Shown piece by piece: positions 44,188 through 56,186 of a stretch of 64,000 nt of DNA. A model generated the notes under the pieces. That model saw nothing but the letters and a program-made list of their open reading frames with translations. It had not been told where the DNA came from and made no database searches. A program made the position numbers and the translations under genes. The number at the start of each line of letters is the position of its first letter. Position 1 is the first letter of the stretch. Source of the DNA: Azolla caroliniana (lineage: Eukaryota > Polypodiophyta); assembly GCA_043228905.1 (NCBI GenBank), contig JBHGNT010000004.1, positions 5,084,001 to 5,148,000 on the forward strand, given 5' to 3'.

Positions 44188-44351
44188 GCGTGGTTTAGGA
44201 AATCCACTAAACCCACCGCTTATTCGTGATTGTGTGTTCAAGACGCCGACGACAAATCCCAGCTATTCGCTATCCGCTACCGTAGTGCCGCTACGAAGGA
44301 CGTGTACGCGACCAAGAGAAGAAAAACAAAACGGAAGACACAACAATCAAC

Positions 44352-45588
44352 ATGAACAAACAAATGGGAAGCTCACTCCCTAGCGAAAAGCTAGACCGAA
44401 GCAATTATTCATCTTGGGAGTACAAGATGAATCAATACCTTGTCGGCCAAGGGTATTGGAGCTACATCAACGACGCACAAGAAAACAAACCCGAAATCAC
44501 ACACGCCAACTACCCAACGTGGGAGCAAGGCGTGAGTTGGGTAATGTATTGCTTGGCAACATGTGTAAACGACCACATGTTAAGCCACATTTGTGACGCC
44601 AAGACGCCCAAAGAGGTGTGGGAAAATCTCAAGAAGATTTTCGCTGCGGACACATCCGCGCGCAAGCTTCAACTCTGGCAAGAGTTGAACAACATACGAC
44701 AAAAAGAAATGTCCGTTACAGACTACACCGCCAAGATCAAGAGCATTTGCGACTCGCTTGGCTCCATCAACGTCAACATCGACGAGGACGAGATGGTGCA
44801 AGTATGCTTGGGCGGCCTCGCACAACGATTCAACCCGTTGAGAACGGCAATCTTGGCGAGAGATACCCCTCCCTCGTTCTTCAACCTCCAATCAATGCTA
44901 TTGGTCGAAGAAAACCACGATCAACCAAAGACCAACACATCAAAAGGACAAATGCTCTTCTCCGATACGGATGGTGCCCATAGACGAGGTCGACGCGGAA
45001 GAGGTCAATTCGACCTATCCCACGAAGGGAATTCACAATTTCGGCAAGGAAACGGAAGCCATCGAGGAACCTTCACAAGAAGGGGGAGCTTCCACGCCGA
45101 ACAAGGTCGGCGAACGACGCCACCTACGTGCAACTATTGCGGCAAAATCGGCCATCGCGAAGAGGTGTGCCGAAAAAGACGAAGCAAGTCGGCCTCAACA
45201 AGCCGACAACTCACAAATTACGCCGCGAACGCGGAATACGTGGACTACGGTGGACTCTTCGTGATGAGGCATAGAATGAACTCTATGATGGCCTCTGATC
45301 CTGCAAACTCCGCAAGCACCTCCAACTCCGAACACGTGTGGTTCGTAGAGTCCGACGCCTCGCACCACATGACGTCGCACCAAGAGTGGTTTCACGACTT
45401 GTGAACGCCGGATCGACCCGACTACATAGAGACCGGAGACGACACTCCGCATCCCATTCGGCACATCGGCAATGTCCCATTCGGGAAAGAAGGCGAGCAA
45501 ACTTGCATCAAGAATGTCTTGCACGTGCCCACAATAACAAAGAATTTGGTCTCGGTTGGCCAAATCGTGGAGCAAGGCATGCAAGTCT
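44352..45588 (+). pseudogene. element E gag and protease, one nonsense codon, cut by element F
   Basis: Gag starts MNKQMGSSLPSEKLDRSNYS and has the copia gag core (WEYKMNQYL, KTPKEVWENLKKIF, LWQELNNIRQKEMSV) and a zinc knuckle CNYCGKIGHREEVC. The protease site reads WFVESDASHHMT, where family members have DSGAS, so the catalytic Asp and Gly are altered. A TGA at 45402-45404 stops the frame, which then continues open (TPDRPDYIE, LHVPTITKNLVSVGQI) to the element F insertion. CGA-to-TGA is the likely cause. Confidence 0.88.
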
Positions 45589-45871
45589 GTTGGAGACAAA
45601 GTCGTCTGGGCGGAAGATCAAGAAGCATTCGATTGCTGTTGAGTACCTGCGTATGACAGATTGTAGGTCGTTGCACAGAGAGAGAGAGAGAGAGAGAGGC
45701 ACACAAATACTTCTTATTCCATAAAGCAATAATACAACACCCAACCTTACAAAAAGGTTACAAGGTCACTATATATAGTGACCGACTTAGGGCAACTACC
45801 CTTTATGCTAATTACATAAATGGCCAAAACGGGATAGTGTGAATACGTCCATTATACACATGTATTCGACA
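45589..45871 (-). repeat. 3' LTR of element F
   Basis: 283 bp with TGTTGG...CGACA ends, an (AG)11 microsatellite and a minus-strand TATATATAG box near 45770. Directly beside it at 45872-45888 the minus strand reads ATTACGGGGGAG, the polypurine tract. Confidence 0.93.
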
Positions 45872-46064
45872 CTCCCCCGTAATGGGCGTATACATGGGTT
45901 ATCTAAGATTACAAGTATAGACTTAGGTTCTCGGACATATCAGCTTTGTTCGAGTCGGCAGGGTCCGAAGGCAGAAGACCGAACTGGTCGGGTCGGAACA
46001 GTTGAAGCCGATCATTAAGGAACTGATGTCGGTTGTCGGAAACCATCCTGCGCTGTGTCCGGCT

Positions 46065-49000
46065 CTAACCGGACTGGTTTGTCGTTACGCCCATCTGATG
46101 CCGAAGAGACCGAAAACGGTCTGCCGAAAGACACTTGGTCATTCCATCTGCGACATTGTCGGTTGTGGATATTTTCTCTAGACCGATTTTCCCTGAGATG
46201 ACGCAGTCCCGAACGAAGTGATATCGAACGTCGATATGTTTGGAGGCGTTGTGGTGAACCGGATTTTTTGACAAGGCAACAGCACCTTGACTGTCGCTGT
46301 AGACAACTGGGGCCGAGTCATGGTCGACTTGTCGAAACGTGTGCGCCAGCCGACCGAGCCACAAAGCTTCTTTTGCTGCGTCGGACGCAGCTACATATTC
46401 TGCTTCGGTCGTTGAGGTCGCTGTGCACTCCTGAAGTTTCGACTTCCACGAGATTGCTCCATTGCCGAATTTGAAGCAGTATCCGGTTGTTGATTTCCGA
46501 CTGTCTATACAGCCGGCGAAATCCGAGTCGGTGTAACCGACTACGCCTGAGGTTCGGTTCGGACCGAAAAGAATGCCGTGGTCTTTTGTGCCAGCCAGAT
46601 ATCTGAACACATGCTTGACTGCGTTCCAATGCGATCGGCCAGGATTGTGCATAAATCTGCTAACGACTCCTACGGCGTGAGAAATATCAGGCCGTGTCGC
46701 GACCATCAGGTACATAAGGGAGCCGACTGCCGGTGCATACGGTACCGACTTCATATCTTCCCCCTCCGGACCGGATGTCGGGCAGTCTCGCTGAGAGAGC
46801 CGAAGATTCATGGGGAGCGGGGTTGAAGCAGATTTGGCTGATTGCATGTTGAAGCGTTCCAAGACACGTCCGATATAGTCGGTCTGAGACAAAAAAAGAT
46901 GTCGTTTATCGCGATGCCGACTAATTTTCATGCCAAGGATGTGTCGTGCCGGACCGAGGTCCTTCATGGCAAACTTCAACCGCAGTTGCCGAACGAGATC
47001 GGCAAGTTCGCCCGCGTGGCGTCCAGAGATTAGCATGTCGTCCACGTAAATGATGAGGAAGATGGGTGATCCATCTTGAGCTGTGTTGGTGAAGAGACAA
47101 TGGTCCTCATCGCTTTTTGAGAAGCCGATCGATTGGATGAAGTCGTCGAACTTCTTGTACCATTGTCGCGGTGCCTGTTTGAGGCCGTATAGACTCTTCC
47201 TGAGTCGGCAGACTAGATGTTCTTGGCCGGTTGCCACGAAGCCTTTTGGCTGCTCCATATAAATTTCCTCGTCAAGATCACCATGGAGGAATGCTGTTTT
47301 GACATCTAGCTGAATCAGCTCCAAGTTGTCGGCTGCCACTACGCCGAGTAGAAAACGAAGGGTTGTCATTTTCACCACTGGTGAAAAAATCTCGTCGAAG
47401 TCGACGCCATATTCTTGTCGGAAGCCCTTCGCAACTAATCTGGCCTTGTACTTTGGGGTGGTCGAATCAGACGTCTCTTTTAGTCGATAAACCCACTTGC
47501 AAGGAAGAGCACGTCGGTTCCTAGGTAATTCGACCAGATCCCAAGTCTTGTTTGCCCGAATGGAGTGCATTTCCGACTCCATAGCCAGATGCCAGGTGGC
47601 GGAATCGACAGATGTCGATGCTTCTTCGTAAGACGTCGGTTCGCCGGCGTCGGTGAAGAAAATTCCAGGAGAATACCTCTCCGGAGGTTGCGACAGTCTC
47701 TCGGATCGGCGAGGTAAGATTGGACTGGTCGCATCGGGTATCAAGGCCGGATGGTCCGAAAGCCGATTGTTCTGCTGTGCCGAGTCGGGGTTGTCCGAGT
47801 CGGTAGTGTAAGGTTCAGCTACCCGTGAAGCTGACCGTGTGTTGAGAGCAGGGCCTTCTTGAAGGGTCGGCACATCGGAAAATGTTACCCTTCGGACTTC
47901 GATCGGTTTTTCGACTGATGGATTCATAGCCGACTCGTTGAACACAACGTCCGAACTTCGAACGATTTGTCTGCGTTCGGGGTCCTAGAGTCGGTATCCC
48001 ATTTCGCCGTCGGATCCATATCCGAGGAAAATGCATTTCCTGGACCGAGGTGCAAGTTTTCGGCGATCATCTTTCGGAATGAGGGCGTACGCCTCGCATC
48101 CGAAGATCCTCAGCTTGTCGTAATTCGGCTTACTGCCGATCCATAGTTCCTGAGGAATTTGAAGTCCTAGAGGTCTACTTGGCGACATATTGATTATGTG
48201 TACTGCCGTGAGTAGAGCCTCTGCCCAGAAGCCATCCGACAGTCCGGAGTGTTGGAGCATGGAGACTATCCGTTCTTGGATTGTGCGATTCATGCGTTCG
48301 GCAATCCCGTTTTGCTCCGGGCTGTGTGGTGCCGTAAATTCACGTCGGATGCCGCGTTGTCGGCAGAATTTGACGAATTCTTCTGATTTGAACTCTCCCC
48401 CGTTGTCGGTTCGAAAGCATTTCAGCTTTCGGTCGGTTTGATTTTCTACCATAGCGAGCCAATCGGTGAAGATCGAGAAGACACGATCTTTAGTGCGAAT
48501 TGGATAAGCCCACACCTTTCGAGTCGAATCGTCAATAAAACTGACGAAGTAAGAGGCACCACCAAGAGACTGATGCGGCATTGGGCCACAGACGTCCGAG
48601 TGGACCAAATCGAGAGGTCTCGTTTCTCTTGGTGCTGATGTCGGGTGTGATGCGGCTGCTTGTTTGCCATACTGGCAATGCTCGCAGAATTGATGGTCGG
48701 AGAAGGAGAGTTTAGGGATGTATCCGGCTCTAGATAGGTGCGTGATGCCGGCCTTGCTGAGGTGTCCTAATCGTCTGTGCCATAGTGATGACACAGGAAT
48801 ATCCACCAAAAACAGGTTACCCTCTCTGAGCGTAACATGTAAGGGATACAGTGAGTGTATCTTGGGTCCTCTAGCAAGCAGGAGGTTCCCCCTGTGGAGT
48901 GTCCACCCTCCCGAAGAAAAACCGGCACGAATGCCGTCTTCATCTAGTTGTCCGACTGAGATCAATGGCCTTGAGAGCTCGGGTACATGTCGGACATTGT

Positions 49001-50081
49001 GGAGTACAAGTGTAGAGCCACCTGCAAGGTTGAGCTCTACTGTGCCGATTCCAATGATGTCACAGTGTTGCGAGTTGCCGACCCGAACTGAGTCGGAGTG
49101 ACGGATCGTATATTGCCGAAATTGGGATCGATGAGGAGTCACGTGAAATGACGCGCCCGAATCTAAGAGCCATGTGCTCGATTCTTCAGTCGTGAGCAGA
49201 ACTTCTGATCCGACTGGATTTTCGATTGATAGTATATTCGGGTCGTCTGGTAGCACATCAGCTGAGAAGCTGACGTAATTGATCTCCTCATGCCGGCCAC
49301 TCTTCTTGTTGTTCTTGTTCTTGAGTGTGCGGCAGTCGGCTTTGATGTGTCCGGGTTTCTTGCAATAGTTGCAGATTCGGTTATCCCGTGACTGGCTCCG
49401 TCTTCGCTGATTGTTCGGCGGCCGTGAGGAATCTCTTCCTCGTATGTTCGATCGGTCTGTCGAACCTTGTACTACATAAGCGTCGTCTGTTGAGTCTTTG
49501 GCGACAGACTTTCTCCGAGCTGCTTCGGTCAGGATTGCGCTCGTGACTTCGGAGTATTTAACAGCCGTGGTTGACGCGTTGCACACGGTTGTGACGAAAG
49601 TTTCCCATGATGAGGGAAGGCTGCTCATGAGTATCATTGCTCTGAGTTCATCCTCGATTGCCGTCCCCTGTGACGAGATTTGGGAGCTTATGCTTTCGTA
49701 CTCATTGAGGTGTGCTTGAACCGAATCGGATTCTTTCATCCGCAAGTTGTAGAGGCGCCGGATCAGAAACATCTTCGTTGCGGCGACCTTCTTTTCGTAA
49801 GTGTCCGACAGTGTTTTCCACAGTTCGAATGCTGTCGTACACGATTGCACCGTAAAGTATACCGATTCCGATAGGTGCATCCGAATCGTGGCGCGGACAA
49901 TTCTGTCCAGCTTCTGCCACTCAATTGGTTTGTATCCTTCTGGAGGTTCTTCATTTTCGATGGGATCGATTTGCCCCTTGACTATGAGATAGTCCTGCAT
50001 TTGCTCCTTCCAGAAGTTGAAGTTCGATCCATCGAACTTTCGTAGACTCATTTCTGACGAGCCGGATGTTGATGCCATCAA
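46065..50081 (-). pseudogene. element F gag-pol polyprotein (copia), one nonsense codon
   Basis: Starts MMASTSGSSEMSLRKFDGSN at 50081. In order: gag core (YEKKVAATKMFLIRRLYNLR), zinc knuckle CNYCKKPGHIKADC, protease WLLDSGASFHVTP, integrase with HHCC (LWHRRLGHL...CEHCQYGK) and D-D-E (HSDVCGPM, FRTDNGGEF, QNGIAERMN), RT with KTAFLHGDLDEEIYMEQPKG and YVDDMLIS, and RNase H with YTDSDFAGCIDSRKSTTGYC and SKHIDVRYHFVRD. One TAG at about 47985-47987 replaces the Trp codon of the RLWDP motif seen in element A; the frame is otherwise open for about 1,330 codons. Listed as a pseudogene because of that stop, but every catalytic motif is intact. Confidence 0.93.
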
Positions 50082-50728
50082 ATTCGGTTTCGGTTGACGA
50101 AGCTCGGTTCGGAGTTGACTACGAACCTTGTTGGAGTGCAGCCGGTTGGCTCACCCGATATCGTTCTAGTCGGATTTGAACCCGAGTCGGTTCGGCTTCG
50201 GAACTTGCTCGAATTGACTCCGGTAACTTGAGGGACAGAACCGACTGGTCTTCCCGAATGTTGCCGAGTCGGAGTGAGCCCGGTTCGCTTCGGATATATA
50301 TGCCGAATACCGACTATTGAAACCGATTATCTGGACCGATTCTGCTTCGGGTGGCTGCAGCGACGAGAGAGACAGATCCAACTGATCCTCCCGAATGTCG
50401 ATCAGCCGGATGAAGCGCGAATTGGGGTTGTTGTCTTGAGACCGATCTGCACCGAGTGGTTACAACGAGCGGCGTTTGTTGACCTCTTCGGATGCCGTTT
50501 AACCGAGTGGAGCACGATCGTGTCAATGTTGCACAAGGGGATTTCACCTCGAGCGTTGCGATCACAGGGAACGGAGTACAACCGGCTGGCTTACCCCAAG
50601 CGAAGAGGATCTAACGCGAAGAGATGCAAGCCTCGTTTTTCTTCTTCTTCTCTCTTCTTCGAATGACGCAGGAAACCGAATGCTGAGACGACGGCCGACA
50701 GCGGATTGAAGGACCGACTACTGTGCAG
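50082..50728 (-). other. element F untranslated leader
   Basis: About 650 bp between primer site and gag start. It is rich in short CGGTTTCGG/CCGAGTCGG motifs and I find no long ORF in it. Confidence 0.65.
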
Positions 50729-50740
50729 GCTCTGATACCA
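50729..50740 (-). promoter_or_regulatory. primer-binding site of element F (initiator tRNA-Met)
   Basis: The minus strand reads TGGTATCAGAGC, 2 bases from the 5' LTR. Confidence 0.92.
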
Positions 50741-50742
50741 GA

Positions 50743-51028
50743 TGTTGGAGACAAAGTCGTCTGGGCGGAAGATCAAGAAGCATTCGATTGCTGTTGAGTA
50801 CCTGCGTATGACAGATTGTAGGTCGTTGCACAGAGAGAGAGAGAGAGAGAGAGAGGCACACAAATACTTCTTATTCCATAAAGCAATAATACAACACCCA
50901 ACCTTACAAAAAGGTTACAAGGTCACTATATATAGTGACCGACTTAGGGCAACTACCCTTTATGCTAATTACATAAATGGCCAAAACGGGATAGTGTGAA
51001 TACGTCCATTATACACATGTATTCGACA
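50743..51028 (-). repeat. 5' LTR of element F
   Basis: 286 bp, with the (AG)12 form of the microsatellite. Otherwise identical to the 3' LTR except for one A. Confidence 0.94.
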
Positions 51029-52641
51029 AAGTCCACTTCAACAATGAAGGTTGCTTCATCGAGAAAGACGACCGACTCATAGCCAAGGGACGGAGAGACG
51101 GTCGCTTGTTCATCCTCGACTCGAATGAGGTAAAATCGGCCATGTATGCCAAAGGTCTCAAGACCGAGACAAACATCGAGTTGTGGCACAAGCGAATCGG
51201 CCACGTAAACCTCCAACGGCTTCGCGGAATGCAATCAAAGAGAGTTGTAATCGGACTTCCGGCCTTCGCATCGAAACGAGTCGACCAAGTGTGCGAAGCA
51301 TGCCAACTCGGCAAACAACATCGACTCCCATTCCCGAAGGAGAGCTCCGCAAGCAAAGGCCTCCTTGACATAATCCACTCGGACGTATGGGGACCTGCTC
51401 AAACGCCGACGCTCGGCGGATGCCGCTACTACGTCACCTTCATCGACGACCACTCGCGCTACACGTGGATATACCCGATGAAGAGGAAGAGTGAAGTGCT
51501 CTCCCACTTTCAAAGGCTCAAAAGCCAAGTGGAGAAAGAAACCGGTCGGCACATTCGATGCCTACGATCGGATGGAGGAAAGGAGTACTTCTTCGACGAG
51601 TTCACCTCCTACCTCCAAGGTGAAGGCATTCGTAGAGAATTCTCATGCCGACACACTCCCCAAAAAAATGGAGTAGCCAAGAGAAAGAATCGGCAAATAC
51701 TCGAGGTAGCACGCGCCATGATGCGTGAGAAGCACATGCCGAACTTCTATTGGGCGGAAGCGGCATCCACGAGCGTCTATCTCATGAATCGATGCACCAC
51801 AAATAGCGTGCACGAGCTTACTCCATACGAGATCTTCGTTGGAAGAAAGCCCATCCTCTCGCACCTCAAGGTGTTCGGAAGCATTGCGAAGGTACGCATC
51901 CCGAACGAAAGTCGAGAGAAGCCCGACGCGAAGTCGGAAGAATGTATCCTCATAGGATACTTGTCTGCGAAAAAGGCGTACAAGTGCTTCAACCCTTCGA
52001 CCTGAGCGGTGCGGATAAGTCGCGACGTTTTTTTCGACGAATCGGCATCTTGGTATAAGCCCGATGCGACTCCATCCGACCCGATCGAGGAAGAGTTGAA
52101 CGCCAACTCGGACGACGAAACTCGGCCAAGTCCTCCACTGAAGGACAATCCAAGCTCTACCGAGCTAATTGGCCCACAAGAGCCTCCACGCGATGAAAAC
52201 ACGTCATGGCCAAGTCCGACATCGGACAAAGGCAAAGGTAAGATACCCGAATACGAAGTCGAGGTCCACCCCGACGACCGTGATTCGGATGATTCGGCTT
52301 GCTCACTAGACAGTGAGTTTGGTGTACCCATCATGAGGACACCCGGAGTAAAGAAGACACTCACATCGACAAACGAGAAACTCCGCCGCTCATCACGAGC
52401 GAAGAACCAAGTCACTCGTTACGCCTACAAGGAGTATATGGCTCATCACTATGCCCTCGCGATGAAGGTAGTGGCCGAACAAGAGCCCGAGGATCCAAGC
52501 CTTCGTCACAGGCTTGAGGGGGAGAATAAGCCGCGAAGAGCCGCGCAACGAAGCCGCGAAGACGCGAAGAAAGCCGCAAGCTGCACCGATGCTAACGAAG
52601 CCGAAGGAAGCTTAACCGGACGTTGGACGCCTCACACTTGA
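51029..52641 (+). pseudogene. element E integrase and tail, one nonsense codon, no RT
   Basis: Integrase zinc site (LWHKRIGHVNL...CEACQLGK), then the catalytic core (HSDVWGPAQTP, LRSDGGKEYF, KNGVAKRKNR). The third acidic residue is changed (usually GVAER). The frame reads RRPILSHLKVFGS-like sequence to CFNPST, meets a TGA (52003-52005) and continues in frame as RISRDVFFDE, the normal copia connector. It ends in a short Ala/Arg-rich tail (AAQRSREDAKKAA) and the polypurine tract. The whole RT and RNase H are absent. Confidence 0.88.
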
Positions 52642-52654
52642 GCTTGAGGGGGCG
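52642..52654 (+). promoter_or_regulatory. polypurine tract of element E
   Basis: GCTTGAGGGGGCG directly before the 3' LTR. Confidence 0.8.
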
Positions 52655-53102
52655 TGTTGAGATATCAAGCTCAACTAGTTTAATCTAGTTATTCAACACA
52701 TGTAACTTAGTAGTTACCTAGATCGAATCTAGTTAATGTGTTGACCTTAAGCCTTTAAATAGGACCTTGTACTTAAGTGGGATATTCTAGATCCTCCACT
52801 CCTCAGTACATTTAATGTAGGACTTACACATAAGTACCTATGTTCTAACCACACATGTGCACCTTTGCACATGGGTTGTATATATACCTCATTGTGGGTA
52901 TTTTTGTAAATGATGACACTTTTCAATATAGTCAATCATCCCCCATTTATCTTCGTGTTCATAAGTGTAACTTCCACTCTCTCTCTCTCTCTCTCTTCCT
53001 CTCACACACTCTCACGTGCATATCATACTAATCTTCTGCTGCTTAACGTAACCATATAATTAGTCTCTAATTAACCCTTGTTAATTACCTAATTACTTAA
53101 CA
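52655..53102 (+). repeat. 3' LTR of element E
   Basis: 448 bp. The CT microsatellite is longer than in the 5' LTR, and about 12 substitutions separate the pair. Confidence 0.93.
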
Positions 53103-54734
53103 GTAGGGAACGGCCTTTTGGTGCCAGATCCCTTTGTCAAATAGGTACTGTTTGAAGTCTTGGGAGGTGTATTCACCTCCATTGTCGGATTGGAGTGTCT
53201 TCACTCTATATCCTGACCGATTCTCCACTTTAGCTATCCACCAATTGAAGACCTCGAACGCTTCGTCTTTCGACCTAATCGAAGAGGCCCAAACCTTTTG
53301 TGTATAGTCATCTACAAATGTGATGACGTACTAGGAATCTCCTAGTGATCGCTCAGCCATAGGCCCACATATATCTGTGTGCATGAGCTTTAGGGGTTAT
53401 CGTATTGTCTCGTAGTGGAGAGAGTGTAGACTTTGGGTCTATTTCCCGTAACAATAATGCTCATAGAAGTTCTTCTTCGTCTGGAGCTTTGGGATTTAGC
53501 CGATCACTATCAGCCGATCCGGTCCAGCTTGTGACATATGGTCGAGTCGGCCATACCATAGGTTCGAGTCCCACGATTCAACTATGTTCACGGCCCCTTG
53601 TGGATTCATCACCATAATTTAGTGGACATAGGTTATTGTACTTGTATCCATTCCTGATTTTTAGATTTCCTCGGCTGATCATCCATGTTGACTCACTGAG
53701 AGTAGTTTTGTACCCGACTTCGGCTAACATGCCAATGGAGACCAGATTCCTCTTTAGTATGGGTACATGCCAGACATGGTGCAGGATGATTGTATTGCCA
53801 TTCCGCAATAGAATTCATACACCGCCGATTTTGGCGATTTTGTATTCCTGCCCATTGCCTAGTCGGATCGTGCTGCTGGCCCAATCCGAATAGTTTGAAA
53901 ACCATTCGATGTTGGGAGTCACGAGAAATGTGGCTCCGGAACCCAGTAGCCATATTCGCGCATCTTCCACGTTGGATAAGACTTCACCGATCGATGATGC
54001 CTCTAATGACAGAATTTCTCTCGAGCGGGATTCAGCAACGTTAACTTCGTTGCTGGTTGGAGAGAGGTTCGAGTTGGATTTTCTTGGATTTTGCTTGAAT
54101 TGCCGATCGCTCTCCTTCTTCTTGATTGACCAGTAGTCAGAGGCATCGTGACCAGACTTTCTGCAATGGGTGCAGAAAGCACTTGATCTACTATGCCTCG
54201 ACTTTGATCTTTGTCTATTGCCAATCCTCCTCTTTGACCGGCTAGTTCTTTGGTCGGTTCTCCTGGCTTGTTCGGTCGAGTAGTGGGCTTCTACCAAATC
54301 GTCTATGATGAGTCCCATCGATTTTCACTGAATGTCCTATGTGAGGATTTGACCGATTGTTTCGTCCAAGTTCAGCTTCAGGCAACTATTGGTGAATGTT
54401 GTGCAGAATACCTCCCAGCACGCCGGTGAATGCCAGTGAACGCCATTTGTTAGTTGTTGCCTATATCGTTTAGTGAACACCATTCGTGAGTTGTCATCGA
54501 GGTTGGCTTGTTATTGTGGCGTATTGGCTTGATTTGACGTCAGATGATCAGTACATCCTGCATCATCTCCTTCCATAGGGCCAAGTTATTGTCGTCAAAC
54601 TTTCGGATTTCTACTCCTATTCTGAATATAGAAGCCATGTTCTTTGGGAAGTAAGATTTTCTGACCTAGTCCTTTCCTTCAGTTATCTCTTTTCTTCTCA
54701 AGTTTGCATTGCTATTGCAGCCTGACTACATGTC
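53103..54734 (-). pseudogene. element A gag C-terminus, protease and integrase N-terminal part
   Basis: A decayed copia reading on the minus strand. Gag ends with CTHCRKSGHDASDYW, a zinc knuckle whose last Cys has become Tyr. The protease reads WLLGSGATFLVTP, with Gly in place of the catalytic Asp. Then come LHHVWHVPILKRNLVSIG, a DICGPMAERSLGDS segment, FVDDYTQKVWA and LQSDNGGEYTS (integrase). There are several frameshifts and stops. The E insertion at 53102 separates it from 42831-43735. Confidence 0.85.
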
Positions 54735-54746
54735 GCTTTGATACCA
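54735..54746 (-). promoter_or_regulatory. primer-binding site of element A (initiator tRNA-Met)
   Basis: The minus strand reads TGGTATCAAAGC, one mismatch to the initiator tRNA-Met complement, 2 bases inside the 5' LTR. Confidence 0.85.
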
Positions 54747-54748
54747 CT

Positions 54749-54828
54749 TGATGAAGTGGATAGTGCCGAAGCGTGATTTAGGACATGTCGATTAGTCAAG
54801 CAAACAAGTAAAGGAAGATCTGCAGGTT

Positions 54829-54881
<53 letters not shown>

Positions 54882-55082
54882 AGTTTAGCAAACAAGTAAA
54901 GGAAGATCTACACACACACACACACACAAAATATGCTCAAAGTAAGACTATGTTACATTAACCCTCGAACTCAAGACATTTATGTTACAATGTTAGGGTG
55001 AGCTTATATACTCAAGCCCTAGCTCAAGGACGTGTTCACACTTAGGATACAAGGTAGAAGGAGTCGTCCTTTTATGCCAACA
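54749..55082 (-). repeat. 5' LTR of element A
   Basis: 334 bp. It contains an (AG)n run (about 54833-54878), a short internal duplication of the AAACAAGTAAAGGAAGATCT phrase and a CA run. These explain its extra length over the 3' LTR. Confidence 0.9.
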
Positions 55083-55235
55083 AATAGGATGTAGGCTTCA
55101 TGTAGAGGATGTAGGAGGAGGCGAGGATGCATGCCGAGAGAGGAAATATGGTCGAAATTAGGGTTTTTTTCTGCCGAAACCTTAATTTGTTAGCTGAGAA
55201 TGGGATTCAAGGGAGACGCGAGGATGTAAGTTAAA
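55083..55235. repeat. minisatellite, right part
   Basis: Continues the array at 18209-18701 (GGATGTAGGAGGAGGCGAGGATG, GGTCGAAATTAGGGTTTTT), starting with the AATAG target duplication of element A. Confidence 0.82.
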
Positions 55236-56007
55236 AAAAACCTAGTACCTTTTTTTTTTTAAACAAATACTTTTACATGTATTTGTATTTGTATACATTC
55301 GTTGGGGAGGCCCTACGAATGCAAATATGTCAGTCTATGGTTGTCATGGATACATGGGTAGTGGGACATTTTGAATCGCCAATAGACAAGATGAACACTC
55401 CACCGCGGTGAGAAGTTTCAACTTGCTCTAATAAACAAAGTTATTACATCTATACTTCCTTTAACTTTCATACATATGCTCCAACTGCACGTCTACCTTC
55501 AAATAGAAAAACATTGTGCCTATCCTAATTATTATGCAATCCGCAATAGGTAAAAGATATTAAAATGATCTCCATTTGTGACCTCTCACTCTCTCATTAT
55601 GTTGAAAACACACAATCATATTAATATATGTATGATGGATACACTCTAATGGTACCGAAATTGAGTGTACTGGTCACCACTATAAGGGTAGTGGTACATG
55701 TTAAATTGGCAATAGGCAAAACAAACACTCCATCGATAAAGGAATTTTTACTTGCTTCAATAAAGAAAATTGACATATTAGTACTCCCTTCAATATTTGT
55801 ACATATGCTTTGAGTTCAAATACTCAATATCTTAATTATCCAACAACACTCAATATCTCAAAAATAGTAAAACGATCTCCACCTCTAATTTTAGGTTGTC
55901 ATGTATCTATCGTGCAAACATCCATTGTGACTCTTGGGGTCAAATAACAGCGTGACAAAACTTGCCAAATTTGAGAAATGTAACTCCAAATAAGATGAGG
56001 AATGGGA
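55236..56007. other. intergenic, diverged local repeat
   Basis: No gene. The segments near 55340-55500 and 55680-55815 are diverged direct copies (GGGTAGTGG...CAATAG.CAA...AACACTCCA.CG). The stretch near 55600-55680 also resembles 17170-17250 on the other side of the nest. Confidence 0.5.
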
Positions 56008-56137
56008 CGTTGTTTTCTTTAAATGGTACGGTTCGGTTCCGGTCGGTTGCGATGCAAAGAAACCGAACCGGAGCAAAAAGATAAAGAATGGATAGACTCT
56101 GAACAATAGGGTTTTCTTGTTTGTCACGGAGCAGTGT

Positions 56138-56177
<40 letters not shown>

Positions 56178-56186
56178 GTAAGATGA

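Larger units (their letters stand above)
45589..51028 (-). mobile_element. LTR element F (full-length copia, minus strand) inserted in element E
   Basis: LTRs at 45589-45871 and 50743-51028 are flanked by AAGTC (45584-45588 and 51029-51033). The host frame of E (IVEQGMQV then HFNNEG) resumes across the site. The LTRs differ only by one AG unit and one A, so the insertion is very recent. It carries gag, protease, integrase, RT and RNase H in one frame, broken by a single TAG. It is 5.4 kb, the usual length for a complete copia element. Confidence 0.95.
43736..53102 (+). mobile_element. LTR element E (copia, plus strand) inserted in element A; lacks RT
   Basis: LTRs at 43736-44175 and 52655-53102 are flanked by GTAGG (43731-43735 and 53103-53107). 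Without guest F it is about 3.9 kb: gag, a damaged protease, integrase and a short basic tail, then the polypurine tract. No RT or RNase H is present. The two LTRs differ at roughly 12 of 440 positions, so E is older than B, C, D and F. A diverged solo LTR of the same family lies at 444-869. Confidence 0.93.
18702..55082 (-). mobile_element. LTR element A (copia, minus strand): outer shell of a six-element nest
   Basis: LTRs at 18702-18962 (3' LTR) and 54749-55082 (5' LTR) begin and end TG/CA and are flanked by AATAG at 18697-18701 and 55083-55087, a perfect 5-bp target duplication. The interval is therefore one insertion site. Without guests B and E, element A is about 3.5 kb. Inside are decayed gag, protease, integrase and the N-terminal end of reverse transcriptase. 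The central RT and RNase H are absent, so A could not have moved on its own in this form. Its protein fragments resemble element F, which may be a related autonomous element. Confidence 0.93.
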
